Shown here: positions 1 to 7,671 of the stretch, piece by piece
Numbering within the stretch: the stretch's first letter is position 1
Layout of the letters: each line of letters starts with the position of its first letter
From: a virus
Virus record (IMG/VR): IMGVR_UViG_3300027898_000010
Coordinates: 1 to 54,456 of that record
Length of the DNA: 54,456 nucleotides
Reading direction: 5' to 3' (one strand)
Notes under the pieces: generated by a model
What the model saw: only the letters and a program-made list of their open reading frames with translations
The model's database searches: none
What the model was told of the DNA's origin: nothing
Position numbers and translations under genes: made by a program

Positions 1-61
1 CGTTGTCGGATGCGAGCATGCCGCAGATCTGGGCGAGTTTCTGGCGATTGAGCGCCGTCAT
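1..61 (-). CDS. Small protein, N-terminal part cut by window edge
   Basis: The frame starts with ATG at 61-59 and runs off the left edge after 20 codons; the start MTALNRQKLAQICGMLASDN is reminiscent of short phage proteins of unknown function. Its ATG overlaps the TGA of the upstream minus-strand gene (ATGA), typical of translational coupling. If the window is circular, the frame continues without a stop into 54456-54281 and gives a 78-residue protein. No function can be assigned. Confidence 0.6.
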   Translation of the reverse strand, partial: MTALNRQKLAQICGMLASDN

Positions 62-318
62 GCGTGCCCTACCCAATCCGACAACACGTCGTAGCGGAAT
101 AGCCGAAGCTCGGCGCCATGCCGGATGGGGCGCCAGCCATAGTGGATGAGGTACATGACTGCGTCCCAGCCGTACAAAATGCCGTCACCCGTGTCGGCCT
201 CCAGCTGGTCCCAATAGATCTCCTTGGGATGCGGACAGCAGAATACGACGACGTAGGGCTTGCGTGGGCGCCGACGGTGATTGACGCGGCGGATTGGCGG
301 GAGTGTACTGTCGAGCAT
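58..318 (-). CDS. Hypothetical protein, 86 aa
   Basis: A complete small frame with ATG at 318-316 and TGA at 60-58. It is rich in aromatic and basic residues and has a Cys-Cys-Pro-His stretch near residues 27-30. No family is recognised and no membrane segment is evident. It sits in the leftward early unit, downstream of the membrane protein gene and a strong hairpin, and its stop overlaps the next start by four bases. Reality is supported by coupling and strand agreement rather than homology. Confidence 0.6.
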   Translation of the reverse strand: MLDSTLPPIRRVNHRRRPRKPYVVVFCCPHPKEIYWDQLEADTGDGILYGWDAVMYLIHYGWRPIRHGAELRLFRYDVLSDWVGHA

Positions 319-355
319 TGAGGTCTTTCAGGGTCCATCTGTTGAGACTTCATAA

Positions 356-386
356 GAGCCGGCGGTGCTACCAACACCGCCGGCTC
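356..386. terminator. Strong inverted repeat, possible terminator
   Basis: A perfect 12-bp stem (GAGCCGGCGGTG with CACCGCCGGCTC) with a 7-base loop lies between two minus-strand genes. The run of five T (392-396) follows it on the plus strand, so it looks like an intrinsic terminator for plus-strand transcripts. Read on the minus strand it is preceded by an A run and followed only by TTATG, so it would be weak or bidirectional. It may attenuate the leftward early transcript. Confidence 0.6.
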
Positions 387-394
387 CCGTGTTT

Positions 395-1489
395 TTAACC
401 TACCGCGCGCCGAAGGCGGGTGCGCTCAAGACGATCAAGAGCGAGCCCGAACGGGTCCAGCGTCTGCGCCTGCTCCACCGCGACGTGAACGTGCTGCGGC
501 TGCTGCGGGCGGGCGTGAACCACGCGGGTATGGGTTTCCGCGATCGGGCGCGGCATAGACCCCCGGGCCTCCTCGTCGATACGCTCCGGAGCGCCAGCTG
601 AGATCAGCCCGAGCAACATCAGGAACATCTGCATGATCACGGACGGCAACCCGGCCTCGATGAGATCGGCCTCCTCGTTCTCCAACCCCGTGTAGCGGTG
701 GATAGACCGCACGAAGGGAGACACCTTGCTGGTAACCGGAGGAGCCAGGGCAACCGCGGCGGCAGCAACGTTCAAATCACCCTCGGCCGCGGCCAGCCCC
801 GCCTCGGCCTCCTTGAGCGAGGCCTCGTCCTTGGCACGAGCGGTCAGCGCCGGGATCGCAGCCGAAGCCTCACCAAGCTCCTTGCAGAACTTCGACGTCT
901 TCGGACCCGTGGTGTTGGTGCAGCTATCGGTCATCGCGTAATAGCGATCGGCCTTTGCCGTTTTAACCAACTGCTCGGCAGCCGCCACGGTGGTCACGGG
1001 CCGGTCGCCAACCATGGGCACGGACGCCGCCAGCCCAGCGCGAAGAGCAGCCACGTTCTTCTGCCCGTCGGTCACTTTGGTTTGAGCCTTGTCATGCGTA
1101 GCGCGAGCGTCGGCATACGAGTTGGACTTGGCCGTCGTGGCAGCCGTCACCTGATCGAGATTGCTGGTTGCCGAATTGAAGGTGGCAAAGCTCGACAGCA
1201 CGAGCCCGAGAACACCAACGGTTCCAGCCAACGCGGACAGGCCGAAGTTGCCGTGCCGCCATTCGTGAACGGCCTTCTTGACAGCGCCGAACTCGACGCA
1301 GACCACGGCGATGGCGAAGAATGCCCAGGAGAGCCGGTATGGCAGCGTGGCTCCGCGAGCCCAACCGTTTGTAACGCCAAGCAAAAGCGCGACGGCGAAC
1401 GTGATGGCGAGGGCCACGATAAGCGACTTGTCAGCCAAACGCTGAATCGTCTCCGCCACCGATGGGCGGGTATTGGCATGGGGGTGCAT
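395..1489 (-). CDS. Multi-spanning membrane protein with coiled coil, 364 aa
   Basis: The N-terminal 110 residues hold about three hydrophobic segments (near 24-40, 54-70 and 86-103). A long Ala/Lys/Glu-rich stretch follows, likely coiled coil and extracytoplasmic (about 110-250), then another hydrophobic segment (about 283-300) and a polar tail. A GGAG-like ribosome site precedes the ATG. It lies directly downstream of the Cro-like gene in the leftward early unit, where exclusion or host-takeover proteins are often found; that role is inference and no family is recognised. Confidence 0.7.
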   Translation of the reverse strand: MHPHANTRPSVAETIQRLADKSLIVALAITFAVALLLGVTNGWARGATLPYRLSWAFFAIAVVCVEFGAVKKAVHEWRHGNFGLSALAGTVGVLGLVLSSFATFNSATSNLDQVTAATTAKSNSYADARATHDKAQTKVTDGQKNVAALRAGLAASVPMVGDRPVTTVAAAEQLVKTAKADRYYAMTDSCTNTTGPKTSKFCKELGEASAAIPALTARAKDEASLKEAEAGLAAAEGDLNVAAAAVALAPPVTSKVSPFVRSIHRYTGLENEEADLIEAGLPSVIMQMFLMLLGLISAGAPERIDEEARGSMPRPIAETHTRVVHARPQQPQHVHVAVEQAQTLDPFGLALDRLERTRLRRAVG

Positions 1490-1569
1490 AAGGGTGCTCC
1501 GAGACAGAAAACGACCGCCTTGTACGCAACCCAGACCCCCACACGGGGCAACGCGGGAACGAAACTGTG

Positions 1570-1854
1570 TTAGGCGCTCGCGACGGCAGATCCTCTGCCG
1601 GTGCGGCGCTGATGCATTTCCCGACGACGAGCGCGGCCTTCAGGATCGCGGAGCGCGGCGTCGTTCGCAGCTAGGATGTCTGCCGGCCGGATCTTCGCCA
1701 GCCGCTGGACCAGCGTGATGTGCTCAGTCGGGATGCCGTACTGCCGCCATTTACGGACAGCACCAGCAGAGACAGGATCGCCCGTTGCCTGCGTGGCGTT
1801 GGAGATCACGTCCAGCCCAATACCGTCAATGATTTCACGCAAGGTTCGTTTCAA
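1570..1854 (-). CDS. Cro/YdaS-like HTH protein, 94 aa
   Basis: Residues 1-55 resemble a small helix-turn-helix of Cro/YdaS type; the segment GAVRKWRQYGIP looks like the recognition-helix region. I chose TTG at 1854-1852 because GGAGG lies 6 bases upstream. The longer frame opens with GTG at 1917 inside the operator and lies upstream of the expected transcript start. It is the first gene of the leftward unit, divergent from the repressor, the place expected of a Cro-type anti-repressor. A basic tail (REMHQRRTGRG) follows the domain. Confidence 0.7.
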   Translation of the reverse strand: MKRTLREIIDGIGLDVISNATQATGDPVSAGAVRKWRQYGIPTEHITLVQRLAKIRPADILAANDAALRDPEGRARRREMHQRRTGRGSAVASA

Positions 1855-1895
1855 GTTGGGCCTCCATAAGAATGGAATATCGTCGTTGAAAATCA

Positions 1896-1924
1896 GTTCT
1901 ATGGAAGTTAGTTCCACTTTTCAA
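1896..1924 (-). promoter_or_regulatory. Leftward early promoter with operator in spacer
   Basis: On the minus strand TTGAAA (1924-1919) and TAGAAC (1901-1896) are separated by exactly 17 bases. The spacer contains the palindrome TGGAA-N5-TTCCA (1902-1916). The Cro-like gene starts about 40 bases downstream. A repressor bound here would cover the spacer between -35 and -10. A lone TTCCAC half-site lies at 1934-1939. The promoter call is by eye. Confidence 0.65.
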
Positions 1925-2012
1925 GCCCTAATCTTCCACTGGTGCTCAAAGGCATCGCGAGTGCAAATAGCGCACAAAGTCCACACCCGTTAGTCCTTGG
2001 GACAATCATCCG

Positions 2013-2670
2013 ATGACGACGCAAAAAACGCAAACCTGCATCCAAAAAGCACTGGTCGCAGCGGCTCGATGAGAAGCGGCGCGAAAATGGCTGGGGATGG
2101 CGCGAATTAGCCCGTCGCGCGGGCGTTCCACACGAGGCGCTATACAAGTGGTCGCGCGGGGATATTGAGAATCCCGAGGCAGATCGACTGGAAAAAGTTG
2201 CCGCCATACTAGGCGTTTCCAGACTTTGGCTCCTTCACGGTATTGATGTTGTTCCAAATGAAGCGTACGACTTCCGCCTTCGTCGTATTCCACTTTTGCA
2301 AATTTCGGACGTGGGGAACATGCTGGACCAGGCGGGATGGAGCGGGCCGACAGTTGTAGCGCCTGACGAGGTTGGTCCCGCTGCATTTGCGCTGGTAGTA
2401 CCGGATCACGCCCTCCAACCGGACGGTATTTTACCCGGCGATATCATAGTGATAGATCCCGATATTGCGCCAATGCCCGGCAAGCCGGTGGCGGCCCTCG
2501 TAGGCAATCCCCAGCGAGCCGTGCTGCGGAAGCTCCGGCAGCTTGTCGCCGACAGCATGGACGGCGCGGAACTAACGGCCAGTCATCCTGACTACGCGAC
2601 GGAAACCATCAAGAAGAAGCGCGGCGACATGATCGTCGGGGCCGCTACCCATCACATTCGACGCCTGTAA
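2013..2670 (+). CDS. CI-type repressor (HTH + S24 fold), apparent frameshift
   Basis: The frame ending at 2670 encodes a helix-turn-helix (WRELARRAGVPHEALYKWSR) joined to a LexA/CI S24-like C-terminal domain with the motif GDIIVID. The HTH part has no ATG, GTG or TTG in frame: it is preceded by TGA at 2014, and the first usable codon is TTG 2296, after the HTH. ATG 2013 lies one base out of frame; dropping one A from the six-A run (2023-2028) would join it to the HTH frame. Where LexA-type proteins have Ser-Met after Asp, this one reads DHALQP, so the nucleophile seems absent and self-cleavage unlikely. Leaderless translation from ATG 2013 is possible. Either a sequence error, a broken gene, or a frameshifted one. 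Confidence 0.75.
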
Positions 2671-2700
2671 CCGCTCCGGAACGCCGCCGGACGCAAAAAG

Positions 2701-2709
2701 TTATCCACA
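2701..2709 (+). promoter_or_regulatory. DnaA-box-like 9-mer TTATCCACA
   Basis: A perfect match to the classical DnaA box TTATNCACA, 31 bases after the repressor stop and 3 bases before the first rightward operator. The phage also encodes a protein with a DnaA-type DNA-binding domain (6670-7125). Function is inferred; the operator half-site is similar in sequence, so the match could be partly coincidental. Confidence 0.4.
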
Positions 2710-2712
2710 GAA

Positions 2713-2727
2713 TGGAAATATCTTCCA
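2713..2727. promoter_or_regulatory. Operator TGGAA-N5-TTCCA (upstream right operator)
   Basis: Palindrome TGGAAATATCTTCCA just upstream of the rightward early promoter, 40 bp centre to centre from the next copy. About four helical turns separate the two, compatible with cooperative binding of repressor dimers on one DNA face. Confidence 0.7.
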
Positions 2728-2735
2728 CCCTCTCA

Positions 2736-2768
2736 TTGACTGGAATCGAATGTGGAAATATGTTCCAC
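2736..2768 (+). promoter_or_regulatory. Rightward early promoter overlapped by operator
   Basis: TTGACT (2736-2741) and TATGTT (2759-2764) are 17 bases apart. The 17-bp palindrome GTGGAAATATGTTCCAC (2752-2768) covers the -10 element. It points at the plus-strand early operon starting at 2853. Repressor binding here would block RNA polymerase directly. Confidence 0.75.
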
Positions 2769-2852
2769 ACTCAGGCGGCGGGGTGCTGCTGCGAGGCTGG
2801 CGACGGGTAGAGGGCACGCGCCAGCCTCGCTTTCCACCAAAGGAGCGAGCAC

Positions 2853-3848
2853 ATGGGTCAGCCAGCCACAACGGTTGCAAACGACGACCAGCGGTCTTCT
2901 AGCGACGACTACAAGTACTGGAAAGAGACGCTCGCGGGCCGCAGGCACCCGATGACGGAGACGCCCTCCCCGGGGTTCTACCGGGTTGGGTTTGGCGAGC
3001 ACGAGGGGCAGCCGGTCGCCATCTGGCGGGAGTTGAACAGGACGGTGATGCTCTGCGGAGAGCGCATCATCGACGCCGCCGCGGCCCAAAGCGAGATTTG
3101 GATCAACTGCGCAAAGGGTGCCATCCGAGAGGAGGCCTACGACTTCCGCATGGCCACCGGCAAGTGGGGGGATGAGGTCAGGACGGCCAGCGAAGCTGCT
3201 CCGGCATCGAACATGCCCACCGACCCATTGGAGCGCGCCAAGGTCGACATCGCCGGGCTTGTTGAGAGAGCCGACGAACTGCTCCGCAAGGGCGAACTGA
3301 AGGACCAGACCACTGCGGATACTGCCGCCAACATACGCGACCGCCTGCTCGCGCTCGCCAAGGAGGCCGACGAGTTGCGGAAGGCGGAGAAGCGCCCGCA
3401 CGACGAGGCCGCCCGGCAGGTTCAAGCCAAGTACGTCCCGACCGTTGAGGAGGCAGAGAAGGGCGCGTTTCGGCTTCGCTCAGCCCTTGAGGTCTTCCTG
3501 CGCCAACAGAAGGAAGCTGAACGCCTCCGCGTAGCGGAAGTGGCCCGCATCCGGCGGCAAGAGGAGGAAGCGGCCCGCAAGTTGGCTCCTGACAACGTCG
3601 CCGCGGCAGAGCACGTCATCACGCAACCGCCGCCCGAGGAAAACAAAATCCGCGTCGGAGGCGCCTACGGTAAGCGCACATCACTGAAAGAGAAAACGGT
3701 TGTGCGGATTGACGATCGAGCCGCGGCGCTCTCAGCTTTGAAGGATCACCCACTCATCATCGAGGCGCTGCAGAAAGCGGCCGAACTGATGATCAAGGCC
3801 AAGCTCACGGTCCCGGGCGTCTCCACCTACACCGAAGACAAACTCTAA
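2853..3848 (+). CDS. Early protein with coiled coil, 331 aa
   Basis: First gene of the rightward operon, with AAAGGAG ahead of the ATG. Residues about 130-240 are rich in Glu, Lys, Arg and Ala in heptad-like order (for example RQQKEAERLRVAEVARIRRQ), indicating a long helix or coiled coil. The N-terminal part has aromatic residues around 50-75. Proteins of this build commonly precede RecT-type annealing genes in phages. I do not recognise a defined family, and a partner role in recombination is inference from order only. Confidence 0.75.
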   Translation: MGQPATTVANDDQRSSSDDYKYWKETLAGRRHPMTETPSPGFYRVGFGEHEGQPVAIWRELNRTVMLCGERIIDAAAAQSEIWINCAKGAIREEAYDFRMATGKWGDEVRTASEAAPASNMPTDPLERAKVDIAGLVERADELLRKGELKDQTTADTAANIRDRLLALAKEADELRKAEKRPHDEAARQVQAKYVPTVEEAEKGAFRLRSALEVFLRQQKEAERLRVAEVARIRRQEEEAARKLAPDNVAAAEHVITQPPPEENKIRVGGAYGKRTSLKEKTVVRIDDRAAALSALKDHPLIIEALQKAAELMIKAKLTVPGVSTYTEDKL

Positions 3849-3882
3849 GGCACGGCAACCCCAAACCAGCACGGAGCACACC

Positions 3883-4893
3883 ATGCACGAACAGGCCAAC
3901 CTTACCCCAGCGCTGCGGGAGCCACCGCAGGCGGTCATCGCGCACCCGCGCATGTCCAGCAACACGGTGATCCCGATCTATGACCCGACGCGCTTTGCGC
4001 ACATGAAGGAGATCGCCATGATGATGGCGGGTGCTCCCCTGGTGCCGGACCACCTGCGATCAGGCAGCCAGACGCAAGCGATGAGCAACTGCTTCATGGT
4101 CGTCAACCAAGCCTACAATTGGGGCATGGACCCATTTGCGGTCGCGCAATCCACCTTCGTGACCAAGGGCAAGATTGGGTTTGACGGGAAGTTGATCAGC
4201 GCGGTCATCACCGCCAAGACGGGCATCGAGCTTCAATATAACTTCTTCGGAAAAGAGGGTACGCCGGGGCGCGGGGTGGTCGCCACCGACGGGCGCCGTG
4301 AGGTTAAGGGCACGGTCGATGAATGGCGCACGCCGAACTCGATGTGGGACAAGCAGCCTGACGACCAGTTGATCTACCGGGCATCGCGCCAATGGGCTCG
4401 CCGGTACGCTCCAGGCGTTATGCTCGGGGTCTACTCGAATGACGAGGTCGAGGCATTCCGAGGCGAGGCGGCGCGCGATATCACGCCGGCAGCCAGAGCA
4501 CTCCCCGAGCCTGAAGCGCGGACGGCACCAGCACAAGAACTGCTTCCGCCAGAGCCTAAGAAGGCGGCCGCAAAAACGGCAACCAAGGCCGCAGCAAAGG
4601 CCCCCGAGAAGGCCCCCGAGCCGGAAGCAATGGCCGATAGCGAAAATCCTGAACCCGGGGCCACAGAGCCGGAAGATCATCCTGCCGGAGACACGATGCT
4701 GACGGCGGATGCTGCGGAAGAATTTCTGATGCGCTTCGAGGATCAGCTTCAAGCTTGCGCCGATAAGCCCTCGGTCCTGGCGCTTCTGAATGCCAATAGC
4801 GGGTTCATTTCCAGCCGCCTGAACGACGAGCATACGAAGCGCGCCCAAGGGGCCGCATCGCGCCACCTGAAGCGAACGCGGGCAGGTACCTGA
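3883..4893 (+). CDS. recT: RecT-family ssDNA-annealing protein
   Basis: Residues about 40-190 match the RecT/phage annealing type: the stretch NWGMDPFAVAQSTFVTKGKI followed by the segment GFDGKLISAVI is characteristic. After about residue 190 comes a low-complexity Ala/Pro/Lys/Glu linker and a short helical C-terminus, giving 336 residues. RecT proteins anneal single strands during phage recombination and replication. No YqaJ- or RecE-type exonuclease is adjacent; the VRR-NUC protein at 23235 is far away. Ribosome site GGAG precedes ATG. Confidence 0.85.
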   Translation: MHEQANLTPALREPPQAVIAHPRMSSNTVIPIYDPTRFAHMKEIAMMMAGAPLVPDHLRSGSQTQAMSNCFMVVNQAYNWGMDPFAVAQSTFVTKGKIGFDGKLISAVITAKTGIELQYNFFGKEGTPGRGVVATDGRREVKGTVDEWRTPNSMWDKQPDDQLIYRASRQWARRYAPGVMLGVYSNDEVEAFRGEAARDITPAARALPEPEARTAPAQELLPPEPKKAAAKTATKAAAKAPEKAPEPEAMADSENPEPGATEPEDHPAGDTMLTADAAEEFLMRFEDQLQACADKPSVLALLNANSGFISSRLNDEHTKRAQGAASRHLKRTRAGT

Positions 4894-4895
4894 CG

Positions 4896-5390
4896 ATGAG
4901 AGTTGCGAGCGAGCATCATTGCCGGTGCTGCGGGGCTGATGAGGCCTTCGCGACATCAGACAAGCCTCGCTCGCACCCTCACACCGCGAGATTTTTCGTG
5001 AAGCTAAAGCTCTTGTTTTCCAATTGGCCAGCTTTCAACTCCGAGACTGGAGAGCTCATCCAATTCCAGCCAGATGATCCGGTCCAGATGAGAAAAAAGC
5101 TACAGATACTAGCGGGTTACGACCAAGTGGCGCGGATCACGATCGCGGAGACAGCGGCCGTTGCCGCGTCGGTGATTGCCACCCGGGAAGCGCTGCGGGT
5201 GCTTGGCGAGTACGGAGAGATCGAGGTCGATGGCAACGTCATCACCATCCGCAGATCGAAGTCGATCCGATACGAGGCGATGGGCGCAAAAGCGTTCACG
5301 AAACTAGACCAGACCATCAATGAGGTTGCGTACGCGATGACGGGAATCGACCCGGAAGAACTGATCATGACAGGAGCACCAACACGATGA
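4896..5390 (+). CDS. Hypothetical early protein, 164 aa
   Basis: Begins two bases after the recT stop. It has Cys-x-Cys-Cys near residues 9-12 (CRCC), then a mixed helical region with ETAAVAASVIATREALRVLG near 85-105. The central part could bind nucleic acid, but no family is recognised. Stop overlaps the next start (ATGA at 5387-5390). An internal GTG near 4999 would remove the Cys-rich leader; the true start is not certain. Confidence 0.7.
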   Translation: MRVASEHHCRCCGADEAFATSDKPRSHPHTARFFVKLKLLFSNWPAFNSETGELIQFQPDDPVQMRKKLQILAGYDQVARITIAETAAVAASVIATREALRVLGEYGEIEVDGNVITIRRSKSIRYEAMGAKAFTKLDQTINEVAYAMTGIDPEELIMTGAPTR

Positions 5391-5719
5391 GCAAGCCTTT
5401 TTCAGACGTACTCAGGGAAATCCAGGACGGCGGATTCGTCGATGAGCTAACACAGAAACTTTACGAAATGGTCCAGGCGGTTCGCGAGGTCCGCAAGCCG
5501 GGCGTCATGACCATCAAGCTCGGCTTCGAGCCGACGGGCAAGGGCACCATCACGCTCCACACGAAAGTGGAGGTCAAGGTACCCCAGCATGAAAATATCC
5601 CGACAACCTTCTTTCTGACGCCGGAGAACACGCTGCTGCGCGACGACCCGCTGCAGGAAAAGCTGCCGCTGCGCGCGGTGGAGGATCGGTCCGAACCACT
5701 TCGAACGGTCGGCCAGTAG
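5387..5719 (+). CDS. Hypothetical early protein, 110 aa
   Basis: Coupled to the previous gene by ATGA. The sequence predicts an N-terminal helix and then alternating beta strands (for example GVMTIKLGFEP and TITLHTKVEVKVP), followed by a polar C-terminus. Short proteins of this build occur between recombination genes and DUF2303 genes in related phages, but I cannot name a function. Confidence 0.75.
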   Translation: MSKPFSDVLREIQDGGFVDELTQKLYEMVQAVREVRKPGVMTIKLGFEPTGKGTITLHTKVEVKVPQHENIPTTFFLTPENTLLRDDPLQEKLPLRAVEDRSEPLRTVGQ

Positions 5720-5755
5720 GGCGTCCACGACAACCATGGGAGCCAGGAGCACACG

Positions 5756-6604
5756 ATGATTGACGAAACGAAATTGACGCTGACTTCAGCTTACGATGCC
5801 GGTAGAGAGCAGGGGGTGCTCCGGCCAGAAGTGACGGACATTCCCAACGGGCGTGTGGGCATGCTCGTCCCCAATACGCACGAACTCCAGATCATCCGGG
5901 ATGACGTATACGAACTGCCACTGAAACGCATCGACCAGCGCGTATCCTTGCACGATCGCGACAGCTTCATCGCCTATGTCAACCGCTACAAATCGACCAA
6001 GACACGGATCTTCGCCGAAGCCGGTTTCCTGCGCTCCGACGGAAAAGCGCGGGTGATCGCGGTCTTCGACTATCACCTGAATAGCGATGAACCCCAGCGC
6101 TGGAAGCACGTCGCCACCTACTCACCGCGCTACTCCGATACGTGGGAGCGTTGGGAGACGCTCTGCGAGAACCCGATCAAGCAGGCAGAGCTTGCTGAGA
6201 TTATCGAGGAAAACCGGGTCGACATCGTGGACCCGAGCGCTGCGAGCCTTCTCGACATCATCAAGACTTTCAAGGCCAGCCGGAAGGTGGAGTTCAACTC
6301 GCTCACCTACCAGCCCGACGGCGGCGTGATCCTGAACTACTCGGAACAGGCCAACGCCAGCGGGCAATCGACGGTGATGCCGGAGAAGATCCAGGTCGGA
6401 ATGCCGGTCTACTTCCGCGGCACGAAATACGCGGTCGACGTCTGGGTCCGCTACCGCGTCGGCGGAGGCGGCGTCACATTTCAGCTGAAGCGCGACCGAC
6501 CCGACGTCATCGAAGACGAGGCCTTCGACGAACTGACGGTCGCCATAACGACGGGAACTGAGATCGAGGTCTACAGCGGCCTGATCGAGGGATCGAGCAC
6601 TTAA
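5756..6604 (+). CDS. DUF2303 (YfdQ-like) protein, 282 aa
   Basis: Length and pattern fit DUF2303: conserved segments VSLHDRDSFIAYVNRY, AVFDYHLN and WERWETLCENPIKQAELAEI are all present. The family is widespread in early operons of temperate phages and in E. coli prophage CPS-53 (yfdQ), with no defined activity. AGGAG lies 8 bases ahead of the ATG. Position between recombination and replication genes suggests a role in phage DNA metabolism, as inference. Confidence 0.85.
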   Translation: MIDETKLTLTSAYDAGREQGVLRPEVTDIPNGRVGMLVPNTHELQIIRDDVYELPLKRIDQRVSLHDRDSFIAYVNRYKSTKTRIFAEAGFLRSDGKARVIAVFDYHLNSDEPQRWKHVATYSPRYSDTWERWETLCENPIKQAELAEIIEENRVDIVDPSAASLLDIIKTFKASRKVEFNSLTYQPDGGVILNYSEQANASGQSTVMPEKIQVGMPVYFRGTKYAVDVWVRYRVGGGGVTFQLKRDRPDVIEDEAFDELTVAITTGTEIEVYSGLIEGSST

Positions 6605-6669
6605 CCACGAGCACGACCCGGCCGCCTGTGTGGGGCGGTCGGGACCAAACTAGAAACAGGGGAACGACG

Positions 6670-7125
6670 ATGAAAACGCCGTTAGTCGGAAAAATTATCG
6701 GGGTGGTCGCCGCGGTCACGGGGATCTCCAAGCTCGAACTTCTAGGGCCATGCCGGAGCGCCAGAATTGTGCCAGCGCGGCAGTTGCTGATGTGGCTCGC
6801 GGTGCGAGAGTACGGGCACGGAATTGCGCCGACCGCTCGCCTCCTCAACCGCGACCACACGACGGTTATCCACGCACTGAATGTTTACCCGGATCGCAAG
6901 GCGCGGTCCCCCGCGCTCCAGCTTTGGGAAGCGCGCTGCCTGGAAATTTTGATCAGCGCAGCTTGTTGCGAGGGCGCCATGACTGGCGTAGATGGCCACG
7001 GACATCGAGCAGAGTTCAGGGCGTGGTGCAAGGCGGGCGACGACGCATTCTGCAAGGACATGCTCGAGGCCGGATACAAGATGACGGTCCAGGCATTGGC
7101 AGGGCGCCAGCGGGTGGCAGCATGA
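6670..7125 (+). CDS. DnaA-type HTH (domain IV-like) protein, 151 aa
   Basis: The segment PTARLLNRDHTTVIHALN matches the DnaA signature helix that reads DnaA boxes. There is no AAA+ ATPase domain, so this is a free-standing DNA-binding module of about 80 residues plus a C-terminal extension. I start at ATG 6670, preceded by AGGGGA; a GTG at 6628 extends the frame but has no good ribosome site. Such proteins may direct initiation at phage DnaA boxes or compete with host DnaA. Confidence 0.8.
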   Translation: MKTPLVGKIIGVVAAVTGISKLELLGPCRSARIVPARQLLMWLAVREYGHGIAPTARLLNRDHTTVIHALNVYPDRKARSPALQLWEARCLEILISAACCEGAMTGVDGHGHRAEFRAWCKAGDDAFCKDMLEAGYKMTVQALAGRQRVAA

Positions 7126-7394
7126 CGGGCAAAACCGCCGGACCACAAATGCATGCCGGAGTGTGCGCCCATGTCGTCCGGCACTCGATCGAGGCCGCGC
7201 TGATGGCTTTATCAGCCGGTCCCGACATCAGGCCGCTCATGTCGGCCAGCCTTCTCCTCTCTCAGGCGCTGGCGGAGATCAACACCTTCATCCGGGACGA
7301 TGATCCGGCTGAGCCAGAGGGCCGCGATGAACCGACCGACTACACAAAACCAATCGACGATTATTCACTGTTTCCGAAGCCGCCCCATGGATAA
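7122..7394 (+). CDS. Hypothetical protein, 90 aa
   Basis: ATG 7122 overlaps the stop of the DnaA-like gene (ATGA). The first 55 residues form an amphipathic helical region and the C-terminus is acidic with Pro (DDDPAEPEGRDEP). No family recognised. Frame continuity upstream into 6750 is a shadow of the previous gene and is ignored. Confidence 0.65.
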   Translation: MTGKTAGPQMHAGVCAHVVRHSIEAALMALSAGPDIRPLMSASLLLSQALAEINTFIRDDDPAEPEGRDEPTDYTKPIDDYSLFPKPPHG

Positions 7395-7509
7395 GCTGCT
7401 CACGGTCGCAGAGGTGCGCGAAAAACTGCCGCTCAAGATCAGTGAGCGGGCCTTGCGCCAAAGGTTGCGCGCAAGCGGGGTTGCCATCGAGCATAGTGCC
7501 CTGGCGTGA
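7387..7509 (+). CDS. Short HTH protein, probably frameshifted
   Basis: MDKLLTVAEVREKLPLKISE resembles the start of excisionase/MerR-like HTH proteins of phages. The frame stops after 40 residues, before the wing. The +1 frame continues with the segment WRDLSLTAEQALA and a basic tail to 7657, which looks like a natural continuation. The gene may therefore really be about 90 residues with an indel near 7490-7500. It overlaps the end of the previous gene by 8 bases. Confidence 0.5.
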   Translation: MDKLLTVAEVREKLPLKISERALRQRLRASGVAIEHSALA

Positions 7510-7671
7510 TTTGAGTTTGACCGCAGAACAAGCCTTGGCCACTCCGGCAATGGACGGCTGGGCGAGGCGATCAGCGTACCAGCCGCGAAGCGAAGGCGGC
7601 CTCGGACCTAGAAACACTGCACGCGGCGCCAAGGTTGGCAGACCGCGTGGGAAATGAGGAGCCAGCGATAG

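Noticed and set aside
698-1573. Long plus-strand frame over the membrane protein gene
   Set aside because: Antisense shadow in GC-rich DNA; no ribosome site, and the minus frame has coherent membrane segments.
1855-1917. Upstream extension of the Cro-like gene from GTG
   Set aside because: It begins inside the operator and upstream of the predicted transcript start; TTG 1854 has GGAGG at good spacing.
4060-4956. 298-codon minus-strand frame opposite recT
   Set aside because: Shadow; the plus frame carries clear RecT motifs.
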